46,650 nucleotides of DNA from Haloplasma contractile (GCA_016841945.1 JAENYC010000028.1:1-46650); one strand, 5' to 3'; positions 22,073 through 32,336 are shown, counted from the stretch's first letter. A program made the numbers and translations. The notes: a model not told the origin generated them from the sequence alone.

Positions 22073-24454
22073 TTAGTCTCGTACATAGGTTACCTGCACT
22101 CCATAGATGGGGTGTTTCATCTTTCCGGACTTGTTACCGTCATAACGTTTCCAACCACCAATCTTCATAAGGATTCCTTGCAGTTCAAAGGAGACTCCTC
22201 GTTTTAAATCAGATTTATCTTTACCAAAAAACTCACACCAAATTTCCTGGAAACACACTCTACTTCTCTTTTGGGTCCCTTTTTGTGGTTCAGTATCAAA
22301 GGCAGTTTCACCAGCCAGATACATGCGTCTCTCGTAAAGTCCCATGTTATCCCAATTATCCGGAAGTAGTGTTTCAAGATATTCTTTGACAAGACCTTCA
22401 CGATCATCTTCTTCCATCGCTTCTTGTTGATAACGATAAGCTAACTCTGCAGCTTCACCTTCAAGAATAAACTTCTCACCTTGCTGGTATCGAAGCAACA
22501 CCTCTGCCCAAATCTGATTGACTTCATCCTGGGTTAAATCGTCCCATAAACTCTTTTTCCCTTTTACTACTGAGACAGGCCAATATCTTCTATTTCCTGT
22601 TACATCTCTTAGAATCCCTTTTTCCGAGTTGGTCGTTCCAACAATGATGCACTGTCTTGGATGGCTTTCCACATACACACCATAGCTGTGTCTAAACTTA
22701 TCATCTCGCCTTGTAATAAAGGCTTTTACTAATTCTAAATCCATTTTTCGCAGTCCCGCTAACTCACCAAGTTCTAACACCCAGTATCCTTGAAGTTTTT
22801 CAGCAGATGCTTTATCCCGCATATCCGTTAAAGTTAAGCTATCTGAGAACCAGTCCATAGCAAGTTTTGAAAAGAAGCTAGATTTTCCAATACCCTGCTC
22901 ACCAATTAGAATGAGAACATTATCAAATTTCACCCCTGGTTCATAGACCCTTGCTACCGCTGCTACAAGGGTTTTTCTCATAACCTCCCTAATATAGCAG
23001 TTATCCTCGGCACCAAAATAATCGATAAGTAACGTATCCACCCTTTTAATTCCATCCCAAACAGGAAGTCTATCAAAGTAATCTCTTATAGGGTGAAAGG
23101 CTCTTTCTGAAGCAGTTGTAACCAAGGCGTCTTTAAACTTAGCTGGTGAATAAATCCCATACTTTTTATCAAGGAGTACTTTGGCTTGAGATAGATCCGA
23201 GTCATTCCATCCATTTTTCACTTGCTGCCAAGGTAGCGTCCCATTAACATCTAAACGATGTGATAACTCATTGTAGGCAATGGATGTGAATAACTCATCA
23301 TGACGAAGGATCTCTGTGATATTACTAAGAGTATCTTTTACACTTCCGTTTTTGTTTACTTCAAGTTTTAATTGCCAAGAATCATCATCTATCTTTTCTG
23401 AAAAATCCTCTTCAATTTGTTTTTTACGGTCCTCCGCTAGTTGCAGTCTTACCTTTTCATCTTCTGCAGCAAACTGTAACATGGCTTTATAAGATGGTAA
23501 CTGAATAGAAGTTGTGCCTTCCCTTACATATTCATCAAGATCCAAAAAGCGATGGACCCTCACAAGGTCAAAAGCATTAAGTAGCAAACCACAAGCTGGA
23601 TCGGTGGCGTGATGTGAATAAGCATATTTATCATCGTAGACAATAACACCTGCTGATGAATCAGCTGGAGTATAGTCATAACGATCTGGTACCACACTTG
23701 GTTGATATACATCAGATAAAAATGTTTCAATGGTTTCAGTAATACTATAACTCCTACAAAATGCACCCACTAATCCAGCTTTACTCAATGGATCTTTTTG
23801 TTTCTTTCTTTTGCGGTCAATAATCCCTTTCTGCCTTGATGACACTGGCCATGAAGATGTGTCTTTCCAATCCTTATATTTTAACAATATGGAATCTGGA
23901 TCTAGGAAAGATCCCTTAATCTCCTTAAACCCATACTCGCCATCACTAGATGTACTGGGCCAGTACATCAATCGATTTGGTTCGTAGGTGGTATCATCAA
24001 AAAGTTCAATACCAATTTCATAAGCAATCTGTCTGCTGATAGCCTGATATTCATCCGGAGACACTGGTCTTGATAGCGGAATTATTAATCTCAATCGTGG
24101 TTTTTCTGGCGTATGCTTATGGGTTGAATAAATACAGAATGCAAAGTCATAAAGTAAATCAATATCGCTAACAACTGCTTCCACTTCTTCAGCATAATCC
24201 ATATCAAGTGTTAACATTGAACGTGATAGGACATTTTCTTTTCTACGACGTCCATCTTTTAATGTTCCCGCTACAAAACCACCGACATCTTTTATATTAT
24301 CTTGCTGGTATTTCTTCATGTGACGATATTCATCCTGGGTTTCACTAGTAACGGTTGTATGAGATAGTCTTTCTACAAACTCATCCCAAGTGACCGTTTT
24401 TTCTTTCCAATGTGTATCTTTTCTACTATTTCCTGTGGATATGGTAAATTGCAT
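22073..24454 (-). CDS. Phage replication primase-helicase (VirE/VapE family)
   Basis: 793 residues from ATG 24454 (MQFTISTGNSRKDTHWKEKT), with AAAGGAGG upstream. N-terminal primase-polymerase-like region about 40-220 with acidic motif SMLTLDMDYAEEVEAVV and LRLIIPLSRPVSPDEYQ; middle SHHATDPACGLLLNAFDLVR, common in this family; C-terminal VirE-type superfamily 3 helicase with Walker A LIGEQGIGKSSFFSKLAMDW and arginine-rich NRRYWPVSV. It probably primes and unwinds at the adjacent iterons. It lies downstream of the Cro-like gene as the main early gene. Confidence 0.9.
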   Translation of the reverse strand: MQFTISTGNSRKDTHWKEKTVTWDEFVERLSHTTVTSETQDEYRHMKKYQQDNIKDVGGFVAGTLKDGRRRKENVLSRSMLTLDMDYAEEVEAVVSDIDLLYDFAFCIYSTHKHTPEKPRLRLIIPLSRPVSPDEYQAISRQIAYEIGIELFDDTTYEPNRLMYWPSTSSDGEYGFKEIKGSFLDPDSILLKYKDWKDTSSWPVSSRQKGIIDRKRKKQKDPLSKAGLVGAFCRSYSITETIETFLSDVYQPSVVPDRYDYTPADSSAGVIVYDDKYAYSHHATDPACGLLLNAFDLVRVHRFLDLDEYVREGTTSIQLPSYKAMLQFAAEDEKVRLQLAEDRKKQIEEDFSEKIDDDSWQLKLEVNKNGSVKDTLSNITEILRHDELFTSIAYNELSHRLDVNGTLPWQQVKNGWNDSDLSQAKVLLDKKYGIYSPAKFKDALVTTASERAFHPIRDYFDRLPVWDGIKRVDTLLIDYFGAEDNCYIREVMRKTLVAAVARVYEPGVKFDNVLILIGEQGIGKSSFFSKLAMDWFSDSLTLTDMRDKASAEKLQGYWVLELGELAGLRKMDLELVKAFITRRDDKFRHSYGVYVESHPRQCIIVGTTNSEKGILRDVTGNRRYWPVSVVKGKKSLWDDLTQDEVNQIWAEVLLRYQQGEKFILEGEAAELAYRYQQEAMEEDDREGLVKEYLETLLPDNWDNMGLYERRMYLAGETAFDTEPQKGTQKRSRVCFQEIWCEFFGKDKSDLKRGVSFELQGILMKIGGWKRYDGNKSGKMKHPIYGVQVTYVRD

Positions 24455-24489
24455 TGCGTCCTCCTTTCTGAGACTTTTATTATAATCAC

Positions 24490-24735
24490 CTAGTTTTCTG
24501 ACCATGGTTCACTTGTTACAGATACTTCTTCTGATGTATAGCTAACAAGATTGGTGTATTCACATAAGTTGTAAATATACTCCATATCACAACCTGCATC
24601 ATTAAGTGCCTCTTTCACTTTTTTCTTTACCTCTTCATCATCACTAAAAGCAAGTAACTTTAGCTGTTCTAGGATTCTTCCTATAACAACTTCTCCTCCA
24701 TATTTCTTCAATAGTGCATTTATGGTTACTTTCAT
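24490..24735 (-). CDS. Small early phage protein, unknown function
   Basis: 81 residues, ATG 24735, AAGGAGG upstream. Helical: MKVTINALLKKYGGEVVIGR, then an acidic DDEEVKKKVKEAL segment. No motif recognised. Located between the Cro-like regulator and the primase-helicase in the early operon. Confidence 0.6.
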   Translation of the reverse strand: MKVTINALLKKYGGEVVIGRILEQLKLLAFSDDEEVKKKVKEALNDAGCDMEYIYNLCEYTNLVSYTSEEVSVTSEPWSEN

Positions 24736-24771
24736 TTAAATCCTCCTTTATATCTTTCGTTTTACTGCCTA

Positions 24772-24969
24772 TTAGTCCAAATTTGATGGAAAAATATCCT
24801 CAATATCTACATTTAACGCATAAGCTATTTTTCTAGCGTTTACTAAACTGGGAACTGAGTTATTAGCTAATACACTGTAAATATAGGATTTAGATAAACC
24901 TGTTTCCCTAATTAAATCAGATATTTTTTTGTTATTACCTTCCATTACACTTCTTATTTTATTTTTCAA
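24772..24969 (-). CDS. Cro-like HTH regulator
   Basis: About 65 residues of XRE type: KISDLIRETGLSKSYIYSVL is the helix-turn-helix, followed by NARKIAYALNVDIEDIFPS. Start by TTG 24969 is preferred because AAAGGATGGTGAG lies upstream; an ATG at 24981 has its ribosome site too close. It is divergent from the CI-like repressor and controlled by the promoter at 24998-25026. As in other lambdoid switches it probably turns off the repressor promoter. Confidence 0.82.
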   Translation of the reverse strand: MKNKIRSVMEGNNKKISDLIRETGLSKSYIYSVLANNSVPSLVNARKIAYALNVDIEDIFPSNLD

Positions 24970-24997
24970 ATATCTCACCATCCTTTCATTTGAATTT

Positions 24998-25125
24998 ATT
25001 GTACCATTTTATCGGACATATGTAAATAATAAAAGTGTATTTTATCGGACAATTTCCGATTTATAAGATGTTATTCATAGATTTTATAAAATAATGGTTT
25101 ACTTTATCGGACAAGATGATATAAT
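24998..25125. promoter_or_regulatory. Lysogeny switch: divergent promoters with three TTTATCGGACA operators
   Basis: Leftward promoter: TTTACA (25021-25026 as complement), 17 nt, TACAAT (24998-25003). Rightward promoter: TTTACT (25098-25103), 16 nt, TATAAT (25120-25125). TTTATCGGACA occurs at 25008-25018, 25041-25051 and 25103-25113; the outer two copies lie inside the two promoter spacers. The middle copy forms an inverted repeat ATCGGA-caatt-TCCGAT (25044-25060). Confidence 0.78.
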
Positions 25126-25160
25126 AAAGATAAGTTAAAATGAATATTGGAGGCATTTCA

Positions 25161-25736
25161 ATGATTAGTACAAATTTAAAAAGATTACGATCTGAAAAGA
25201 AAATTAGTTTAAGAGCATTATCAGAAAAAGCTGATGTATCAAAAAGTACACTAAGTGATATTGAAAATAATAATGTGAAGAGTACCACTATAAATACTTT
25301 GGAAAAGATAGCTGATGCCTTGGAGGTTTCTGTTGGATATTTAATTGGGGAGTCTGTTGATTACATGATTGAGAAGCAACTTGAAAAATTGAATCTATCA
25401 TATGAAGAACTCGCTCAACAGACAGGATTAAATGTGAATTATTTAAAAAACTTAAATAACGTTATGCCCGACCCTCACGATTACCAAAATATTCAGATAA
25501 TTGCTAAAGCATTAAATATCAAACCTGAATCTTTAATAACGGCATTAGCCAAACAGGAACCACCTTATTATGAAACTAATCGAAGTACGCCTGAAGAGGA
25601 TTTTTCAGAAACTGATGCGCTTTCTGATGAAGAGATTTTTACTTTGGCAGCACAGGTTATTGGCTACGATACACCATTGACAGAAAAGGATATTGAAAAA
25701 ATGAAACTTGCTTTAAAGGTTGCATTAAATTCTTGA
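25161..25736 (+). CDS. CI-like phage repressor (XRE family)
   Basis: 191 residues from ATG 25161 with GGAGG 8 nt upstream. N-terminal helix-turn-helix (LRALSEKADVSKSTLSDIEN, then VKSTTINTLEKIADALEVSV) and a second HTH-like segment (YEELAQQTGLNVNYLKNLN), so two HTH units in tandem. It ends in an acidic DALSDEEIFTLAAQVIGYDT helix region. There is no S24-type autoprotease domain, so induction is not by RecA-stimulated self-cleavage. It reads away from the Cro-like gene across the shared operator region. Confidence 0.85.
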   Translation: MISTNLKRLRSEKKISLRALSEKADVSKSTLSDIENNNVKSTTINTLEKIADALEVSVGYLIGESVDYMIEKQLEKLNLSYEELAQQTGLNVNYLKNLNNVMPDPHDYQNIQIIAKALNIKPESLITALAKQEPPYYETNRSTPEEDFSETDALSDEEIFTLAAQVIGYDTPLTEKDIEKMKLALKVALNS

Positions 25737-25755
25737 CATATATTAATTTGTTGCA

Positions 25756-25809
25756 TAAAAAAAGCCCTGCTTATTAGTTTAGAAGATTTTCTAAGCAATA
25801 AGCAGGGCT
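25756..25809. terminator. Bidirectional terminator between repressor and HEPN genes
   Basis: 13-bp perfect stem (AGCCCTGCTTATT / AATAAGCAGGGCT, 25763-25809) with a second inner stem. It is followed by seven T on the minus strand and preceded by A on plus. Serves the convergent genes ending at 25736 and 25825. Confidence 0.85.
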
Positions 25810-25824
25810 ATTTACAAGTCTTAT

Positions 25825-26565
25825 TTAATTTATCTTATCACACAATTCAACAATATCCGGACTATTAGTCTTAGCCTTTATATTCTTTATCATCTCAATA
25901 AAACGGGACAACATATCTTCATCCTTATGTTCAGTAAACATTCCATGAAAAAAAGCATCTCTCATATCTTTAACTTCTTTGAATATTGTACCACCAACAT
26001 TTAAAATAGATTTAGCATCCTCAATTTTATAATAATCTAAATTTTTGGGAGAGTTTCCTCTTTGTACACACATATCATCTAGTTCCATATAAAATGATGT
26101 TACAATCTTTATATCGTTTAAAGTCTTTATATTTTCATAATTTTCAACACCTTCAAATTTATAGCGTAAACCTAAGTCATTTGCTAAACATTTGATTAAG
26201 TCATCTGATAAGTGTGATGCTATATAATTAATTAGTCCATATATTGTTAATTCATCATTATAAAAAAGAGCAATATCATTTAAAAAATGATCTTCTATGT
26301 TTGCAAACACTTTAGAATTCAACCTTTTAACAGTAATATGTGTGTGAATAATTCTATTTCTAACATAACCAAATGTACTTAATTTTTTATTAAGTTCATC
26401 TGGTAATTCAAGATTAAATGATGGGTTACAAATAAATAATAAGTAATTTAGATATTCACAATAATTTATGTAAGGTGCTAAAATTTTTCTAATTTTATTT
26501 AGTTTATCAGCTTTTTTATCAAACTTGTAATTAAATAAATTTTCTGCCTTAGTTGTAAAATCCAT
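25825..26565 (-). CDS. Protein with two HEPN-type RX4H motifs, candidate defence RNase
   Basis: 246 residues, ATG 26565 with AGGGGAAAA upstream. Two RX4H motifs: R69-NRII-H74 in FGYVRNRIIHTH and R202-DAFF-H207 in DMRDAFFHGMF, each within a helical region, as in HEPN ribonucleases. So the protein may be two HEPN halves. No membrane or NTPase part. It lies between the prophage repressor and hsdR with its own ribosome site and terminator, the usual place for exclusion or abortive-infection cargo. I do not recognise a named family. The RNase role is inferred. Confidence 0.6.
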   Translation of the reverse strand: MDFTTKAENLFNYKFDKKADKLNKIRKILAPYINYCEYLNYLLFICNPSFNLELPDELNKKLSTFGYVRNRIIHTHITVKRLNSKVFANIEDHFLNDIALFYNDELTIYGLINYIASHLSDDLIKCLANDLGLRYKFEGVENYENIKTLNDIKIVTSFYMELDDMCVQRGNSPKNLDYYKIEDAKSILNVGGTIFKEVKDMRDAFFHGMFTEHKDEDMLSRFIEMIKNIKAKTNSPDIVELCDKIN

Positions 26566-26621
26566 ACCGTTTTCCCCTGTTTCTTAATAATGCCCTTTAT
26601 ATTATTCATGCTACTATTTTA

Positions 26622-29600
26622 TTAATCAACATTATATTTTTCGCTTTCTTCAGCCACTTTTTCTGACCAAGTAGTCTCTTCATAAACATTTCCTGCCATC
26701 TTTTCTGCTTGCCGCATTACAATATTCATAGCTTTCAATGCTTGTTCTGGTGGGTAGTCATATTTCTTTAACAATCTCTTTATGACTCGTCTCATACTAG
26801 CCCTAGCACTTTTACGAACACTCCAGTCAATTGTGATATTGCTTCTAATAGCTAACGTCAGTTCATGAGCAATTTTTTTAAGTGTCTCATCTTCCATTAA
26901 CTCTTTTACAATATCATCTGCTGTAAGTGCGTCATAGAAAGCAATTTCATCTTCACTAAGACCTAAATCAGCTTCTTCATCATGCATCTTTTTAATATCA
27001 TGCGCCATGCGAATCAGTTCTTCAATGACCTCAGCATTGGTAAGCGCCTGATTTCTATACTTATTAAGTGCCTTTTGTAATCTTTCTGAGAACTTTTCTG
27101 ACTTCACAAGGTTCCGCTTTTCCATTGTTTTGATGTTTCCTTCTAACAGTTTTTTTAACATTTCTAAGGCTAGATTCTTCTGTTTCATTTCTTGAACTTC
27201 CTTTAAGAACTCCTCTGAAAGAATAGATATTTCCGGTCTCTTAATTCCCATAACATCAAACACATCAACGACATCTTCTGAGATGATGGAGCGCTCTAAC
27301 ATTTGATGAAGTCTTGCTTCTATTTTTCTTTTTGATAACGGTGTCTTATCTTTTTCTTTAAGTTTAACTAGACTTGCTTTAACCGCCTTAAAATAACTGA
27401 CTTCAAGAGCTTTGTCTTTACCCTTTTCAGTTGCTGCACATAGCGCATGAGCTTTACCAAGCTCCAAAGTTATCTTTTTAAACTCTTTTTGTTCCTCTTC
27501 TTTTTTACCAAGTATAAAGTCCATTCCACCTACAATGGTACGCATTCTTTCAACTTGGGATTTACCCATGTATTTAGAATAATCGTAACCATGCATCATG
27601 CCTCTTAAAATTTCTAGTTTTTCAAGCATAATGGCGACAGCCACATCTGTATCGATCCCAGTGTTTTGTCTATCTGTATTGGTATATTGTTTTAAGGCAC
27701 TTTTTAAACTTTCTAAAATACCGATGTAATCAACAACCACACCACCTGATTTTTCCTTGAACACACGATTGACTCTTGCGATGGCTTGCATCAGGTTATG
27801 ACCTTTCATCGGTTTATCAATGTACATGGTATGCATAGACGGTACATCAAATCCTGTGAGCCACATATCTCTTACCAGTACGATTTTTAGTTCATCGCTA
27901 TTATCTTTCATACGTTTTGCTAGTAAATCTCTACGTTGTTTCCCACCTATATGTTTTTGCAGTCTTTCATTATCTGCCGCACTACCTGTCATAACAACTT
28001 TGATTTTTCCTTTATTAATATCATCGCTATGCCAATCTGGTCTTAAGGTCACAATAGCATCATAGAGTTCTACACAGATTCTACGACTCATGCAGACCAC
28101 CATCGCTTTTCCATCAATGCTTTTAGATTTTTCTTCATAATGATTCACAATATCTTCAGCAAGTTTCTTGATCCTATTAGGAGATCCTACGACTGCTTCC
28201 ATTCTTGACCATTTAGCTCTGTTCTTATCCTTCTCAATATCTTCTTGACCTTCAGTGATTTCTTCAAACTCATCATCGATCTTATGTAGTTCTTCTTCAT
28301 TTGTTTCTAACTTAATAATTCGGTTTTCGTAATAGATACGAACTGTCGCTTCGTCCTCTACCGCCTGAGTCATGTCATAGGTATCAATGGTATGACCAAA
28401 AACAGCAACTGTTGATCGGTCTTCAAGATCAATAGGCGTTCCTGTAAATCCTATAAAGGATGCATTAGGCAGCGCATCTCTTAGATATTTAGCATAACCA
28501 TAATTAACCTCACCAGTTTTAGCATCTACCTTTGCTTCAAGACCATATTGACTTCTATGGGCTTCATCAGCAATGATAATAACATTTTTCCGATTTGTTA
28601 GTACTGGCATCTCGCCTTCTTCAGGTTTAAACTTTTGAATGGTAGTAAAAATAATTCCGCCAGACTCTCTATCATTTAGAAGGTCGTAAAGTCCATTAAC
28701 CTCTATACTGTTGCCACTAGCATAATTAGTTCTTTGATTCTCTGATAGTTTTCTAACAGTTGCCTGCTTTGGTGTCTGTCTTAGTATATCCTTTGATTTA
28801 GTGAAGGTTGTAAATAGCTGATCATCTAAATCGTTTCTATCAGTTATAACCACAATGGTTGGATTATTAAGTTCTCTAACAAGTCCACCAGTATAAAAAA
28901 CCATGGAGAAGCTCTTTCCAGAACCCTGAGTATGCCAGATAACACCAATCTTCCGGTCACCGTTTTCTTTTGTTGCTTCTTTAGTTTTCTCAATTGCTTT
29001 CTTTACTGCAAAGTATTGATGATAAGCAGCCAGAATTTTGATGATGGTTTTCTTATCGCCAATCTTCTTTCCATCCATATCTTTCTCTGATTCTTTTGAC
29101 TCTTGGAACACAATGAAGTTTTGAATAATATCAAGAAATCTACCTTTTTGAAACATACCATTTAGTAGTACTTCATACTGAGGTTGTGATAAAGGTTCAA
29201 TATTCACACCATCAACCGTTCGCCAGTTCATGAACCACTCTTCACTAGACGTGATTGTTCCAGCTTTGGCATTAATCCCATCTGATAAGATGCAGAATGT
29301 ATTATAGTTGAAAATAGATGGAATATCCCGCTTATAGGTTTGAATTTGATTGTAAGCACCTTCGATGCCTACATTCTCATCACTGGCTGATTTTAATTCG
29401 ATTACGACAAGAGGCAGACCATTCACAAAAACAATAAGGTCCGGTCTTCTTTCTTCGTTTTCAACAATGGTAAACTGATTGACGACGACAAACTCATTAT
29501 TATTAACATTCTCAAAATCAATGATATAGGCTCTCTTAGTACGTATGTGGCCGCCTTCATTAAATGATACTTCAATTCCCTCAGTCATTAACTGATGAAA

Positions 29601-29876
29601 GTATCGATTGTTCTCTTCTAACATCGGGCTGTTAAAAGTAATGAGCTGCCGATAAGCATCATCCAATGCTTCTCTTGGAAGGTCACGATTTATCTTAAAA
29701 AGTGCATCTTTGACTCTAGATGATAAAACAACTTCCCGATAATCTTTTCTTTCCTCATACTCGCCACCATAAGAAATATCCGGCCCAAAGGCATAGTTAT
29801 AACCCAGATTCACTAATATTTCTATCGCTGCCTCTTCAAGCATTGCTTCTGTAAATATGCCAGTATCATTATTCAT
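26622..29876 (-). CDS. hsdR: Type I restriction enzyme R subunit (HsdR)
   Basis: 1084 residues from ATG 29876, with GGGGAG 9 nt upstream. It is the translocase and nuclease of the type I complex. N-terminal PD-(D/E)xK nuclease: [20 protein letters not shown] (about 145-165). Helicase motifs: Walker [21 protein letters not shown]-like [23 protein letters not shown]. Late motif [20 protein letters not shown] and ARVNRVFK. Full length for the family. It has a separate promoter region downstream of hsdS (29935-29964). Confidence 0.95.
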   Translation of the reverse strand: MNNDTGIFTEAMLEEAAIEILVNLGYNYAFGPDISYGGEYEERKDYREVVLSSRVKDALFKINRDLPREALDDAYRQLITFNSPMLEENNRYFHQLMTEGIEVSFNEGGHIRTKRAYIIDFENVNNNEFVVVNQFTIVENEERRPDLIVFVNGLPLVVIELKSASDENVGIEGAYNQIQTYKRDIPSIFNYNTFCILSDGINAKAGTITSSEEWFMNWRTVDGVNIEPLSQPQYEVLLNGMFQKGRFLDIIQNFIVFQESKESEKDMDGKKIGDKKTIIKILAAYHQYFAVKKAIEKTKEATKENGDRKIGVIWHTQGSGKSFSMVFYTGGLVRELNNPTIVVITDRNDLDDQLFTTFTKSKDILRQTPKQATVRKLSENQRTNYASGNSIEVNGLYDLLNDRESGGIIFTTIQKFKPEEGEMPVLTNRKNVIIIADEAHRSQYGLEAKVDAKTGEVNYGYAKYLRDALPNASFIGFTGTPIDLEDRSTVAVFGHTIDTYDMTQAVEDEATVRIYYENRIIKLETNEEELHKIDDEFEEITEGQEDIEKDKNRAKWSRMEAVVGSPNRIKKLAEDIVNHYEEKSKSIDGKAMVVCMSRRICVELYDAIVTLRPDWHSDDINKGKIKVVMTGSAADNERLQKHIGGKQRRDLLAKRMKDNSDELKIVLVRDMWLTGFDVPSMHTMYIDKPMKGHNLMQAIARVNRVFKEKSGGVVVDYIGILESLKSALKQYTNTDRQNTGIDTDVAVAIMLEKLEILRGMMHGYDYSKYMGKSQVERMRTIVGGMDFILGKKEEEQKEFKKITLELGKAHALCAATEKGKDKALEVSYFKAVKASLVKLKEKDKTPLSKRKIEARLHQMLERSIISEDVVDVFDVMGIKRPEISILSEEFLKEVQEMKQKNLALEMLKKLLEGNIKTMEKRNLVKSEKFSERLQKALNKYRNQALTNAEVIEELIRMAHDIKKMHDEEADLGLSEDEIAFYDALTADDIVKELMEDETLKKIAHELTLAIRSNITIDWSVRKSARASMRRVIKRLLKKYDYPPEQALKAMNIVMRQAEKMAGNVYEETTWSEKVAEESEKYNVD

Positions 29877-29934
29877 AACTTTCATCTCCCCTAACTTTTA
29901 TTTTTTCACTGTATTGAGGCTGTTCGCTTTGTCT

Positions 29935-29964
29935 TGTCAAATATAAAAGTTAACATTCGTTAAC
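29935..29964 (-). promoter_or_regulatory. Candidate hsdR promoter with adjacent GTTAAC palindrome
   Basis: Minus strand TTGACA (29935-29940) is followed after 17 nt by a weak TCAATA. Directly upstream is GTTAACGAATGTTAAC (29949-29964), an imperfect palindrome of repeated GTTAAC, a possible operator. The 149-nt gap after hsdS has no gene. Confidence 0.4.
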
Positions 29965-30025
29965 ATATTATTCAACACTGTTTTATTTAAATTTGTAGAT
30001 TCTAAATTTTATGAACATCATCTGC

Positions 30026-31261
30026 TCAATCAAGAGGAACTCTTATTTCTCCTGACATGAGTTTAGGAAGAAGGGAGTCTCTTAATTTAATCAATTGACC
30101 ATTTTGGCTCTCAACGTTATCTAATAATTCACTTATGCCTCTAAATAGCTTATCAGCATTCTCCATTACATCTAGTCTTGGAACAACAATTTTATAATTC
30201 TTTAGTATATCTGTTTTTAAATTTCTAAAAACACTGCCGTTACTTAATTGTAAAATACTATCTCTTTCATGTTTTAAAAAATAATACATATAGTCTCGAT
30301 TTACCGTCTTGAATTCATCAAATATTAACCAACCATCATGTACACAAGCATTTATTTTCATAATTTTGGGAATACCGGGTGTTGCACTATTTGATAAAAT
30401 CAAAGTTCCAATTGTCACTTCTCTACTTTTACTTCTGCCTTCTTCCTTAATAAACTCTTTCGTACTTGCTAGAAAACGACTATCACTTGTAGTTGCATCT
30501 GATATTTTTACCCAAGGTATACCATCATCAACCATGAAATGCTGAATTGGGCGAGGTGATGCTCCTCTTACTATTCTAGTAACATCATTAACTCGCTTTA
30601 CTTCCCACCCCTTAGGTATCATCCCAAGCTCACTTTCAACCATTTCTCCGCCACTTGACTTATATGGTTCACCATCTTCATTGGGAAATTCGAAATCCAC
30701 AAACCACTGCTTAAAAATTGCCTGAGCCATATTCTCAAGGGTTTTGTTAACTTGATTGTTAACTTCGATTTTTTCATCCAAGGTTGAAAGGATATGCACG
30801 ATTGCTTTTTGTTCTTTGAGTGAAGGAATATCGAACTCTAGATTTTTCATAACCGTTCCAGATATTTCTTTAAACGTAGATCCATTTGCATAATTTTCTA
30901 TTGCACTTATATTATTTTTTAATAAGTAATATACAAATATATTATCATTATCATCATTTACAATAATACTCTTAAACCCTTGATTTGTAGTCACTTCATT
31001 ATCTGCTATCGCAACATAACCAATAGGTGCTCTAGAAGTAAATAGAACTGTCCCTTTTGGAAGAAGTTTTGCACTTGAATTATCTAAACCATTTTTGCTA
31101 ATATTCCTTTCACCCTTAGAAATATGCATGCTCGTATGAGAAGATAAGTCTTTAGGTGTTATCCATGGTATATCTCCATTCCAATATTCTACAGTCTTTG
31201 TTTTTGGTGTTCCACCAGCAACTATTTGACCTATCTCTGATAATTTTATTCTTCTAAACAT
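30026..31261 (-). CDS. hsdS: Type I restriction specificity subunit (HsdS)
   Basis: 411 residues from ATG 31261; the GTG at 31270 is also possible. Two target recognition domains (about 5-140 and 220-360) each followed by a conserved helix: EQKAIVHILSTLDEKIEVNN after the first, and SQNGQLIKLRDSLLPKLMSG at the end. Also GMIPKGWEVKRVNDVTRIV starting the second domain. It decides which bipartite DNA site the enzyme methylates. It overlaps the stop of the PIN gene by 8 nt, so it is translated in coupling with it. Confidence 0.93.
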   Translation of the reverse strand: MFRRIKLSEIGQIVAGGTPKTKTVEYWNGDIPWITPKDLSSHTSMHISKGERNISKNGLDNSSAKLLPKGTVLFTSRAPIGYVAIADNEVTTNQGFKSIIVNDDNDNIFVYYLLKNNISAIENYANGSTFKEISGTVMKNLEFDIPSLKEQKAIVHILSTLDEKIEVNNQVNKTLENMAQAIFKQWFVDFEFPNEDGEPYKSSGGEMVESELGMIPKGWEVKRVNDVTRIVRGASPRPIQHFMVDDGIPWVKISDATTSDSRFLASTKEFIKEEGRSKSREVTIGTLILSNSATPGIPKIMKINACVHDGWLIFDEFKTVNRDYMYYFLKHERDSILQLSNGSVFRNLKTDILKNYKIVVPRLDVMENADKLFRGISELLDNVESQNGQLIKLRDSLLPKLMSGEIRVPLD

Positions 31262-32336
31262 ATTTTCCACCGCCTAACTGTCTTTTACCAAGGTCATAGA
31301 AATTTTCTAATGCAAATACTTTTGTAATATAGAAACTCTTCTCATTAAAACTGTACTCAATATAAAATATTACTTCTTCATTTTCCAGATCAATATCATC
31401 TTCCTTTTCAAAATTCGAGAACGTAAGGTTAAGTTGTATAATGATTTCAAAATTAATGAATCCTGTAGAATTATTTTCTGTAGTTTCTATGACATTCTTA
31501 ATTTTAGCCTTGCTTATATCACTAACATCATAAATCTGTGAACCAAAATTTTTGAATAACTCGGTTTCAAAAATCACATCTTTTATAAGATCGTAATCTA
31601 CCAATGATCGTAATTCATCATAATACTTCACTACATCTCTATCTAATTTACGAAGATGATTTACAGACTTCTGAACTTCCGCTACTTGAGTTTTCACATC
31701 ATCTTCATTATTCAACAATATAAGATTGTCTGAGAAAAGATTTTTGTATTCCTCTGAAAGCACATCGTTAAACAATCCATCCCTGGAGTATAAGATTATT
31801 TTACATTTTGAATATTTTGCCTTGAACTCTAAGAGACTCTCCCATATTAAAGCATCCTTAAATCCTTTATCACTTTTTTTATCAATTCCTTCAAATGGTG
31901 GTCGTTTTGAAAAAGCACGTCTAACAATCGATTGAAATCTTGTTTCACTTGGCAAATCGATACTAATTATTTTTATTGAATAGTTACTAAGCTTTTTTTT
32001 AAATATGTTTATTTGTTCATTCAAATACACTTTATAATCAAACGTTGATATTTCATACTGAATATGGGGAAATTTAAAAGTTCCTAATAACTTCTCTAAT
32101 TCGTTATTTTTTTTGTTAAATGCTTGTATCCTTTGATGATATAATTCATTCCAAGTAACATCAGGAATTGCAATAGTAATATGCTCAATAAGATCCCTTT
32201 CTTCAATCTCATCTACAATATTTTGAAATGGTCTATTAAACTTAAATTCACAAAAATTACACCCGTTTTCCGCTTTTTCATACAAAATATTAGTATCGAA
32301 TATTATAACGTATTTATTGGGAATTCTAAAACTCAT
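31254..32336 (-). CDS. PIN-domain nuclease embedded in the type I restriction operon
   Basis: 360 residues from ATG 32336 ([20 protein letters not shown]), with GGGGGT 7 nt upstream; a TTG at 32351 is less likely. Four acidic PIN residues are visible: D14 in [10 protein letters not shown]64 in TWNELYHQ, D161 in [12 protein letters not shown], and D186 (with D191) in YSRDGLFND. Residues about 1-195 form the PIN domain and about 195-360 are an extension of unknown role. It overlaps hsdM by 11 nt and hsdS by 8 nt, so expression is locked to the RM proteins. By analogy with PrrC, it may be an RNase held inactive by the RM complex. PIN assignment is firm from motifs (the PIN_4/DUF4935 group is likely); substrate and control are inferred. 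Confidence 0.72.
   Translation of the reverse strand: MSFRIPNKYVIIFDTNILYEKAENGCNFCEFKFNRPFQNIVDEIEERDLIEHITIAIPDVTWNELYHQRIQAFNKKNNELEKLLGTFKFPHIQYEISTFDYKVYLNEQINIFKKKLSNYSIKIISIDLPSETRFQSIVRRAFSKRPPFEGIDKKSDKGFKDALIWESLLEFKAKYSKCKIILYSRDGLFNDVLSEEYKNLFSDNLILLNNEDDVKTQVAEVQKSVNHLRKLDRDVVKYYDELRSLVDYDLIKDVIFETELFKNFGSQIYDVSDISKAKIKNVIETTENNSTGFINFEIIIQLNLTFSNFEKEDDIDLENEEVIFYIEYSFNEKSFYITKVFALENFYDLGKRQLGGGKYV

Larger units (their letters stand above)
1..25736. mobile_element. Temperate siphophage prophage (partial, left end outside window)
   Basis: A contiguous set of HK97-type head genes, connectors, tail tube, tail chaperone, tape measure, terminase, replication, late-regulator and repressor genes in the usual siphophage order, nearly all on the minus strand. 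The repressor gene at 25161 is the only lysogeny gene read on plus; a small orphan gene at 14287 is also plus. No lysis genes or integrase are visible. The right boundary is uncertain because the defence genes to 36302 could be phage cargo. No att repeat was identified. Confidence 0.92.
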
